From: Pseudoalteromonas sp. '520P1 No. 423'
Lineage (GTDB): Bacteria > Pseudomonadota > Gammaproteobacteria > Enterobacterales > Alteromonadaceae
Direction of reading: 5' to 3'
DNA length: 64,000 bases
Assembly (NCBI RefSeq): GCF_001269985.1
Contig: NZ_BBZB01000002.1
Coordinates: forward strand, 372,001 to 436,000
Made by a program: the position numbers and the translations under genes. Of this stretch, positions 28,635 to 35,740 are shown piece by piece; position 1 is the first letter of the stretch, and the number at the start of each line of letters is the position of its first letter. Below the pieces are notes generated by a model. That model was not told the origin of the DNA and ran no database searches. It saw only the letters and a program-made list of their open reading frames with translations.

Positions 28635-28830
28635 TTTCATGGTTTAATAATTGAGCAGTTTAATGATGAGCTGCCATTGACAATAATAAATGATGTTCGA
28701 TCGATATTTAGTTTAACTGTAATGATTTGTTTGTCATTAATCTCATCAACTAACGAGGTGAGATATAACGACGAACAGGATCAACTTAGAACATATAGTT
28801 AATAACAAGCTATTTTGGTTAAATTAAAAT

Positions 28831-28842
28831 TGGAACGTTCCT
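28831..28842. promoter_or_regulatory. LacI-family operator 3 (proximal, TonB receptor 1)
   Basis: TGGAACGTTCCT, one mismatch from the palindrome, 22 bp before the ATG and so over or just after the likely promoter. Confidence 0.82.
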
Positions 28843-28864
28843 ATTTTTGATTAAGGGATAATCT

Positions 28865-31669
28865 ATGAGTAATTATATTTTTAAAAAGTGTAGTTTGGCC
28901 ATTGCGGTGTGTAGTGCTGTTACTGCTATCGATATTAATGCAACCCAGATAGACCAGACAGCCGAAACGTATGAGAAGATAGTTGTGACAGGTTCTCGTA
29001 TACCACGCGCTAATTTAGTATCAGCTTCTGCAGTGACAGTAATTGATAAAAAAACAATAGAAGCCAGTCCGTATCGAAATATTGGTGATATTTTGCAAAC
29101 CATGGTGGTATCACAACCTTCTGCTAACTCGCTGACTGCAAATGGCAGTGGTGTAACACGTTTTGATTTAAGAGGCATAGGTACTCAAAGAACACTTGTG
29201 TTAATTAATGGTCGTAGGCTACCTGCTGGTGGTTCGGGGGCTGATTCTGCCGTTGATTTAAGTGCTATTCCAACTGTGATTATCGATCAAGTAGAGATCT
29301 TAATGGATGGGGCTTCAGCAATTTATGGCTCTGATGCGATTGCAGGTGTTGTTAACATTATTACCAAAAAGGACTATGAAGGTTTTGAAGTTAGTGCTTC
29401 ATATGGCGATAATTTAAATGGCGATGGCGCTAAAACTAATATTGAGTTTGTTGCAGGTATTAGTGGTGATAAAGGCAATGTAACGTTTGCAGGTAGTTAT
29501 ACTAAAGATGAAGCGATTTATTCAAGCCAAGTTGACTTTTCAAAATCGGTTGTCCGATTAGAAGATGATGGCTCAGTAACTCCTTGGGGTAGCTATTGGC
29601 TACCTTGGACTGCAGTAACAGATCCTGAAACAGGCAAGCGGTTAACCCAAGGCCCTGAATATGGTGAATTTCATGAGTTCTCTAATACTGATAGGTATAA
29701 TTATCATGAACAATCTTATCTACAGCAGCCCACAGAAAAATACACTATGTCTACTATAGGGGTATATGAGTTCGGTGAATTACTTGGTTCTGAAGATGTA
29801 AAGCTTGATTTTGAAGTAATGTACTCGCATCGAAATAATAACTCGAACTCTGCCGCTCAGCCGCTTATTCCTTGGATTGGTGGTTATGATGATATTCCCA
29901 TCTCTAAAGATAATTATTACAACCAACAATTTGGTCCTAAAGATAGCAATGGTCAAGCTTTTGATATTTTTAAGTGGTCAAAGCGTATGAATGATTTTGG
30001 CCCACGTGAAAGTACTTTCTCAAATAACCAATATCGATTTGTATTAGCGCTTAGTGGCGATTTTAATGAAACTTGGTCCTGGGGAACAGCATTTAATTTT
30101 GGTCGTTTTGAAAGCCAAGAAAAACGAGGTGGTGTATTTAATTGGGCCCGCGTAAGAGAAGCTGTGGGGCCCACTCATACTAATGCCGAAGGGGAATTGA
30201 GATGTGGTTCAGGGCCTGATGATATTAAGTTTATTCAATCAACTTGTATCCCTTTAAATGTATTTGTTGGACCAAACGAACAAGCAGATCCTAGAGCCAT
30301 GGCTTATGTATCGGGTGATTGGGACAATCTCAGGTTTGGCTTTACATCGGTACAAACTCTGACATTTGATGTAACTGGAACTTTAATGGAGTTGCCTGCA
30401 GGCGACCTTAGTATTGCGACTGGTTTGTCTTATATGGAACAAAAAGGGCGTATGCAAACTGACAGTAATGCGGTTCATGCAATGACAACTGATGGCAATG
30501 GTCGTCCAACAGGCGGTAAGTATCATGTCGAAGAAGTGTATGTTGAACTTAATATACCAGTATTATCAGAGCATGATTTTGCGAAATCATTAGAATTAAA
30601 CGTAGCAAGTCGTTATTCAAATTATAGTACTGGTGCTGGTAATACAACTAATTCAAAAGCGTCATTAGTTTGGGCTGTTAATGATGATTTAACTTTGAGA
30701 ACGACGGCTAGCCAAGCATTTAGGGCTGCAAATATCCAAGAACTGTTTGCGGGGCAACTACCTTCATTTGCAAGTGGTATTGATCCTTGTAAAACCCAAG
30801 GCGATGAGCCGTTACGGGCGCTTGATCCTGTTAAAGATTCAGGCTGTATTGCGACAGGTGCACCAGCTGCAGGATTTAGAGATGGCTTAGATTCAATAAG
30901 AATTAATGCAGGTGGTAACCCTAATTTAGATCCAGAAACTGCCACCATTAAAACAGTTGGTTTTGCTTTAACACCCACTGCATTTGAAAACTTCTCAATC
31001 AGTGCTGATTATTACGACATTAAGTTAGAAGACACCATTTCAACTTTTTCACCTGTCAGAAAAATAGAGTTATGTAATGAAACTGGGGCATTTTGTGATG
31101 ATATAAATCGTTATAAATCAGGACCTTTACAAGGGGTGCTATTAGGTGTTGATAACTACAACGAAAACTTAAATGCATCACACTATCGCGGTATTGATAC
31201 AGAGGCAAATTATCAATTTGAGATTGATAATATCGGTAGCTTTACTACTCAGTTAAGTTGGCATCATGGTTTAAAACATGAAGTGAGTATTTTTGATGGT
31301 GGCGTAACAGACTATATTGGTACACATACATCTTCAGGTGGCCATCAACCGAAGAATAAGTTCAATTTCAGCCTTAATTGGCAAAAAGAAGCTTTATCGG
31401 CGGGTTGGGTCACATATGTTATTGGTGAATCAACTACTCCAGGCAGAGCAGAGGACTATCAATATAAAATTGATAGTTGGAGTTATTCAAACCTTAATGT
31501 GAATTATCGTCCTAAAGATAATATTGCCTATTCAGTGGGTATCAATAATGTATTTGATCAAGCGCCTAGAAGAACCATGCTAACAGCTGGTAATACTAAT
31601 TCTTCTGGTGCTTATAGTGCAGTATTTTTAGGTAGCAGTTTTTTCTTAAGGGCTAAATATAGCTTTTAA
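28865..31669 (+). CDS. TonB-dependent outer-membrane receptor 1
   Basis: 934 residues. Signal peptide (about 1-27, ending INA), a TonB-box-like EKIVVTGSRI, then the plug domain (about 45-175) with DLRGIGTQRTLVLINGRR and ASAIYGSDAIAGVVNIITKK. A 22-strand barrel follows and ends in Phe (RAKYSF), as outer-membrane proteins do. It is of the large oligosaccharide-type receptor class common in Alteromonadales. Two LacI-type operators precede it, so its cargo is probably the glycan or glycopeptide handled by this locus. Downstream is a terminator, so it forms its own transcript. Confidence 0.93.
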   Translation: MSNYIFKKCSLAIAVCSAVTAIDINATQIDQTAETYEKIVVTGSRIPRANLVSASAVTVIDKKTIEASPYRNIGDILQTMVVSQPSANSLTANGSGVTRFDLRGIGTQRTLVLINGRRLPAGGSGADSAVDLSAIPTVIIDQVEILMDGASAIYGSDAIAGVVNIITKKDYEGFEVSASYGDNLNGDGAKTNIEFVAGISGDKGNVTFAGSYTKDEAIYSSQVDFSKSVVRLEDDGSVTPWGSYWLPWTAVTDPETGKRLTQGPEYGEFHEFSNTDRYNYHEQSYLQQPTEKYTMSTIGVYEFGELLGSEDVKLDFEVMYSHRNNNSNSAAQPLIPWIGGYDDIPISKDNYYNQQFGPKDSNGQAFDIFKWSKRMNDFGPRESTFSNNQYRFVLALSGDFNETWSWGTAFNFGRFESQEKRGGVFNWARVREAVGPTHTNAEGELRCGSGPDDIKFIQSTCIPLNVFVGPNEQADPRAMAYVSGDWDNLRFGFTSVQTLTFDVTGTLMELPAGDLSIATGLSYMEQKGRMQTDSNAVHAMTTDGNGRPTGGKYHVEEVYVELNIPVLSEHDFAKSLELNVASRYSNYSTGAGNTTNSKASLVWAVNDDLTLRTTASQAFRAANIQELFAGQLPSFASGIDPCKTQGDEPLRALDPVKDSGCIATGAPAAGFRDGLDSIRINAGGNPNLDPETATIKTVGFALTPTAFENFSISADYYDIKLEDTISTFSPVRKIELCNETGAFCDDINRYKSGPLQGVLLGVDNYNENLNASHYRGIDTEANYQFEIDNIGSFTTQLSWHHGLKHEVSIFDGGVTDYIGTHTSSGGHQPKNKFNFSLNWQKEALSAGWVTYVIGESTTPGRAEDYQYKIDSWSYSNLNVNYRPKDNIAYSVGINNVFDQAPRRTMLTAGNTNSSGAYSAVFLGSSFFLRAKYSF

Positions 31670-31688
31670 TTCTTGGTCTTTCCTCTGG

Positions 31689-31729
31689 TACCTACTCATG
31701 CTGTAGTTTAGTTTAAGTAGGTATTTTTA
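31689..31729 (+). terminator. Terminator after TonB receptor 1
   Basis: TACCTACT paired with AGTAGGTA around a 19-base loop, followed by TTTTTAT. Confidence 0.65.
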
Positions 31730-32135
31730 TAGGAGTTAAAATTAATTATTACTATTGATATGTCGTTTTTTTCTGTTTGGACTTATGCTCATGACAATAT
31801 TTTAAGTGTGGCTTTATGGCTGCTTCTGTGACATTGCGGTCATAAGCTCTAGGTCAAAAGGCAAAACCTGACCCCAGATTTTTCACTTGGTTAAAATAAA
31901 TGAAAGCTACAGAAAATAAAAAACATGATCATCACTATTTACTATAAATAAGTCATACGACTTTAGCTCGGGCTTGTTCAACACAAAGATGAGGTGTCGA
32001 CCACGCGACACTTAACTTTATTTGTTATATTTCAGTTTACAACGAGCCTAAATAATTTTTTACCGCTTGTTTTTGCGTACAACTTTTTAAATATGGTAAT
32101 TGTTTATCGATACAAAGTATGTGTTCCTCTCCCAA
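31730..32135. other. Intergenic, no gene; short hairpin
   Basis: About 400 bp without a convincing gene. It contains a compact hairpin, GTGTCG / CGACAC, at 31994-32011, and a short inverted pair AGGTCA...TGACC near 31850-31875. This is the junction between the receptor gene and the cassette-like genes, and the sequence has no counterpart elsewhere in the window. Confidence 0.4.
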
Positions 32136-32465
32136 CTACACGACAGGCTTAACATCTTTAAAAAGATAATATCCTTTTACCTTTTTTAGGTGAATCAAGG
32201 CGTATTGAAAAGATGTGAACTTAGCTAAACCAGAATAATTAGTAAAACCAATAAATTCAATTTTTTCAGTTTCGTTGGAAGTATTAAACCACTCAACAAC
32301 GTTATACTTCAGCTCAAAAGCAACATCCATGCAAATACCACTTTCAACAAGGTTATTACAAGAATTTTTGCTTTCGACAACTGAATAAGGTGAACCTATA
32401 AAAATAATATCTTTAGCTTCTAGGGCAAAGCTAAAAATAAGTACTAAAAATGCGAATACTTTCAC
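32136..32465 (-). CDS. Small exported protein in an integron-cassette setting
   Basis: 109 residues from a GTG at 32465, chosen because AAGGA lies just before it and a signal peptide (VKVFAFLVLIFSFALEA) starts there; the longer frame would run through the attC site. Two Cys (in SKNSCNNLVESGICMD) could form a disulfide. No family recognised. It begins 16 bp from the end of an attC site, the normal position of a cassette gene. No second attC is visible after its stop. Confidence 0.6.
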   Translation of the reverse strand: MKVFAFLVLIFSFALEAKDIIFIGSPYSVVESKNSCNNLVESGICMDVAFELKYNVVEWFNTSNETEKIEFIGFTNYSGLAKFTSFQYALIHLKKVKGYYLFKDVKPVV

Positions 32466-32480
32466 CGATCGTTCCTTGGA

Positions 32481-32582
32481 ATATAACGCTTGCCTAACCG
32501 GCGCTAAATAGCAGATTAAAATTAGCGAAGAATGAGCGCAAGCCTGCTGTTTTTTCGTCCTTAGTTTAGGCACTTGTTATAT
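32481..32582 (-). other. Integron attC recombination site (about 102 bp)
   Basis: On the minus strand the site opens with ATATAACAAGTGCCTAA and closes with the near-complement TTAGGCAAGCGTTATAT: outer arms ATATAAC, three-base spacers and inner arms TGCCTAA all pair. This layout, about 100 bp long, is that of VCR-like attC sites. The TAA stop of the serine-hydrolase gene lies inside it, and the next gene starts 16 bp beyond, exactly as in gene cassettes. No integrase gene is in the window. Confidence 0.82.
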
Positions 32583-33785
32583 GTCCCTACTAACGTTTAA
32601 AAAGGAGTCTAATACCTCAAAAGTAAAATGTTGAAATGCTTCTTCACATTTGTCGTTTACACCGCAATTCGCAAAGGCAGTAATACTGATATCTCCATCT
32701 GGGATGTAAATATTTTGCGTAAAATAGCCAAATTCAGTACCGCCATGATGGTAGAATTTCTTATCATTAACTTTTTCAACCCAGATACCAAGCCCATAAT
32801 AGAAGTCAGAGCCCTGATAAAAACGTGGTCCCCAAGACTCAACTAAGTGCTTTTCACCAATCATTTCGGTTCTCAACCTTTCGCTGAAGTACTTGTTCTT
32901 GCGTACGATAGTCCTTAGAAGTTTCGCTATATCATTAACATCTGATGCTAAAGGTGCGTCAGACGTTGCAGTAGTCCCAATAATGTCTTTTGTATCAATC
33001 CACACATTAAGCGGGGTTGGAAAAAGATGATCTTCATCATTGATAAAAAAGCCCGAAGCCAGCTCTGGTTGATGTTTTTCAACCCCTTTAGAGTAGCTAG
33101 ATGTCATTTCCAATGGTGCTAAAATTCTTTTTCTGATAGCCTTCGAAGGGTGTTCTTTTAAAACGCGCTCTAAAATGACTCCAGCAAGTACATAGCCTGT
33201 GTTCGAGTACGAATATCCTTCTCCTGGTTCAAAGTCTGCGGGTTGGTTCAACGCAAAGTGTAATGGAAAAATGTCAGTTGTAACTTTATTCCGTTGAGCA
33301 TATTGCGCTTTAAAAAACGCATAATCACCCGCATCGTTATATTCAAAAATACCGCTCGTGTGATTTAACAATTGCCTTAACGTCATTCTATTCGAATATT
33401 GGATTTGGCTAAGTAATTCTTTATCAAGATATTTACTTATCGGTGCATCAAGATCAACGATCCCTTCCTCTGCCAACAAAGCAATCAGCAACGCAGTTAA
33501 TTTTTTTCCAGCACTACCATTTGGCATCACAATATCTGTTGTCATTGGCTGCTTTTTTTCCAAGTCTTTAAAGCCTGCGCTACCTATAAACCTGCCGTGT
33601 TTTGATTCAACCAAAAGCACGGCACCGGGAATGTATTTAGATACAAGATTATTTAGCATTGGCTGGTATTTATTGTGGTAGTCGACGCCTTGATCCATTT
33701 GTTTATTTACAAAGACTAAATCAGGTATCAATATTGAAACGATAAGTACTAGCTTTAATAAAGACTTTTTATTCACAAGACTCAT
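32577..33785 (-). CDS. Class C beta-lactamase-like serine hydrolase
   Basis: 402 residues, N-terminal membrane or signal helix (about 8-26). The three family motifs are present: SxxK as SAGK (about residues 91-94), YxN as YSN in the GYSYSNTGY block, and HxG as HHGG near the C-terminus. These proteins (PF00144) act as peptidases, esterases or beta-lactamases; the substrate cannot be told from sequence. The stop codon sits inside an attC site, so the gene probably arrived as an integron cassette. It is not preceded by a LacI operator and is unlikely to be part of the sugar regulon. Confidence 0.88.
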   Translation of the reverse strand: MSLVNKKSLLKLVLIVSILIPDLVFVNKQMDQGVDYHNKYQPMLNNLVSKYIPGAVLLVESKHGRFIGSAGFKDLEKKQPMTTDIVMPNGSAGKKLTALLIALLAEEGIVDLDAPISKYLDKELLSQIQYSNRMTLRQLLNHTSGIFEYNDAGDYAFFKAQYAQRNKVTTDIFPLHFALNQPADFEPGEGYSYSNTGYVLAGVILERVLKEHPSKAIRKRILAPLEMTSSYSKGVEKHQPELASGFFINDEDHLFPTPLNVWIDTKDIIGTTATSDAPLASDVNDIAKLLRTIVRKNKYFSERLRTEMIGEKHLVESWGPRFYQGSDFYYGLGIWVEKVNDKKFYHHGGTEFGYFTQNIYIPDGDISITAFANCGVNDKCEEAFQHFTFEVLDSFLNVSRDI

Positions 33786-33878
33786 CCATGACGTAATTAT
33801 ATCTACTAGAACATAACATACTTTTCATTGATTTAGATACCCATAAAGCGTTTAATTAAGTTGCTTATATTGAAAGTT

Positions 33879-34898
33879 TTAAGTCTCACTTTTTAAATAC
33901 TTATTAAACCAATAGTCAATTTCCGATCTTAACTTTAAAATTTGAGTATCAAATGTATGATTGGTTTGTTCAAATATAGCCATCCTATAAACCTGTGATT
34001 GCTTATTTAAAGCAGTCGCCATATTTAAACTGTCAGACACTAAAACTTGGTTATCTTGTGTACCATGAAGTAATAATATAGGAAGTTGTCTATTTAAATG
34101 TTGAATTTGTTTAAGTGGTGAAATTCGAATTAAAGCCGCTTTTTTATCCTGCTTGTAGTGCCTCACAGCATACGGAAAAACATGTTTATCTAGATGATTA
34201 AGTTGGTGAGATGTACTGTAATCTGTCGGAGCCGCCATCATAATTGCCGCATCATAGCTATCATTATGAAATGCCATATGATAAGCCGTAGTGCCCCCTC
34301 TGCCTAAGCCTAATATACCTACTTTATCTATATTTGCTTGCTTAATGTTTTTAGCTGCAACCATCGTTAAATTATAGGCGTCAGTAACATCGCCTAAGGT
34401 AAAATCAGCCCGTCCATCACTGTTACCATTTCCACGAAAATAAGATGCCATTACAACATACCCTTGTTCAGCTAAACGATACAATTCAATGATTTCGGAA
34501 AAGCTAATTTTTGCATTACGTAAATAACCATCGTGATTATAAATAATAATGGGTAAAAGTTTGGAAGTATTTCCTTTTGGGGTGAATATAAGTCCTGCAA
34601 TATTTGTGGCGGCACTTCTGTATATAATTTCGGTTACTTGAACTGTATGATTAGCTTGATATTGCGTAAATTTATCAAAAGGAAGTAATTGATCTATTTG
34701 CTGTTTATTCATGCCCAAACTGTATTGATGTTGCGTAAACTGCTTATAGGTTTCAAATTCAAATAGATAAGGGGTTTGTGTAATTATTTCTCCGTCATCA
34801 AGTAAAGTGCCGGCTTGTCTGGGTACATAATGCTCACCAGGATGCGCCCAACTCAAAGTTGTAATAAACATAATAATGACATATAAACTATTTTTCAT
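33879..34898 (-). CDS. Exported alpha/beta-hydrolase-fold protein lacking the Ser nucleophile
   Basis: 339 residues with a signal peptide (about 1-18). The fold resembles dienelactone hydrolase/S9-type peptidases: IIYNHDGYLRN, a nucleophile elbow, LLLHGTQDNQVLV (Asp) and QTNHTF (His). The elbow reads GLGRGG: Gly stands where the catalytic Ser should be, and the bases (GGC at that codon) are unambiguous. The Asp and His are kept. It may be a pseudoenzyme or use another nucleophile. Last gene of the BSP-peptidase/FKBP operon, 17 bp after the FKBP gene, under LacI-type control. Confidence 0.8.
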   Translation of the reverse strand: MKNSLYVIIMFITTLSWAHPGEHYVPRQAGTLLDDGEIITQTPYLFEFETYKQFTQHQYSLGMNKQQIDQLLPFDKFTQYQANHTVQVTEIIYRSAATNIAGLIFTPKGNTSKLLPIIIYNHDGYLRNAKISFSEIIELYRLAEQGYVVMASYFRGNGNSDGRADFTLGDVTDAYNLTMVAAKNIKQANIDKVGILGLGRGGTTAYHMAFHNDSYDAAIMMAAPTDYSTSHQLNHLDKHVFPYAVRHYKQDKKAALIRISPLKQIQHLNRQLPILLLHGTQDNQVLVSDSLNMATALNKQSQVYRMAIFEQTNHTFDTQILKLRSEIDYWFNKYLKSET

Positions 34899-34915
34899 AA
34901 TGAGTCTCTTAAAGG

Positions 34916-35662
34916 TTATGATGTTGCTGGCTGGATATTAAGAAGCTCAACTTGATAAATAACCACTTCATTTGGGCCTATATTTAAATTAACATCCCCA
35001 GTGATCCCATAAGCTAATTTGCTAGGGATGAAAAAAGTGTAATTAGCGCCTATAGACATCATTTGTAAACCTTGCTGAAAGCCCTTAAATAGCTTATTCA
35101 CGGTAATATTAAGAGGTTTATTCTTGACGTCGCTTGAACTGATCGTACTGCCATCAATACGTGATGCATTAAAGCGTAGTGTGACTACATCTTTTAACTT
35201 TGGTTTCATACCTTTTGCTGTAGTATTGATTTGATATTGTAACCCAGAAGCTGTGAATTTTATTTTTGGATTAGTTCTGTTCTTTTGTAAAAAAGCTTGC
35301 CCTTCATCTAAGTTATCAAGCGCAATTTTTGCGTTATTTTTTAAATGATTAACTTGCATTAAATGATACATTTGTTGGCTTAATAACTTAACTTCGTTGT
35401 TGGGTAATTGGTTTTTTTCTAGTAAATAGTCACTAAAACCTTTAATAAAGTCTTGTTTATTTAGCTTTATGCCTAAATTAAGTTGGCGTTTGAATTGCGG
35501 TGCAATAAGTTTTGCGACATGTACACCCTGCGCATAAGACATTAAAGGATGTAATTGAGAGGGGAAAATGGTTGGTTCTGGGTTATCAGGTGGTGTTTGT
35601 GCATAAACAGAGGTGCTCAATAGCACTAAAATTAAACTGTTTGCAGACAAAAAAGAGAACAT
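34916..35662 (-). CDS. FKBP-type peptidyl-prolyl isomerase (Mip/FkpA-like), exported
   Basis: 248 residues from the ATG at 35662, which follows CAAGGAATT and begins a signal peptide ending VYA; the longer frame is discarded. The N-terminal helical dimerisation part (about 30-135) and the C-terminal FKBP domain (about 145-245) match the Mip family. The FKBP core is divergent: the usual YTG-x-L-x-(D/N)G and VIPGW blocks are altered (RIDGSTISSS; FKGFQQGLQMM), so catalysis may be weak. Second gene of the BSP-peptidase operon. It could help fold the large secreted enzymes, or loosen Pro-rich glycoprotein substrates. Confidence 0.85.
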   Translation of the reverse strand: MFSFLSANSLILVLLSTSVYAQTPPDNPEPTIFPSQLHPLMSYAQGVHVAKLIAPQFKRQLNLGIKLNKQDFIKGFSDYLLEKNQLPNNEVKLLSQQMYHLMQVNHLKNNAKIALDNLDEGQAFLQKNRTNPKIKFTASGLQYQINTTAKGMKPKLKDVVTLRFNASRIDGSTISSSDVKNKPLNITVNKLFKGFQQGLQMMSIGANYTFFIPSKLAYGITGDVNLNIGPNEVVIYQVELLNIQPATS

Positions 35663-35740
35663 GTTAATTCCTTGTTTATATATGCAGGTATTCAACGTTT
35701 TATGACGGTTAAATACCTGCAAAGATTTTTTATTTCTGGG

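Larger units (their letters stand above)
28243..28864. other. Regulatory intergenic region between lacI and TonB receptor 1
   Basis: 622 bp with no convincing gene. A 63-codon frame at 28611-28802 overlaps an operator and looks accidental. The right half carries two LacI-type operators (28623 and 28831), about 208 bp apart centre to centre, suited to repression by looping. A GGGGGAG tract lies near 28445. Confidence 0.6.

Noticed and set aside
28611..28802. 63-codon reading frame upstream of TonB receptor 1
   Set aside because: It overlaps a LacI operator, has no ribosome-binding site and no recognisable protein features.
31850..31875. AGGTCA...TGACC inverted pair as an operator
   Set aside because: Short, imperfect and not repeated at any other promoter in the window.
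33786..33878. Second attC site upstream of the serine hydrolase gene
   Set aside because: A GTTATG-type half-site is present, but I could not pair it with a complementary arm.
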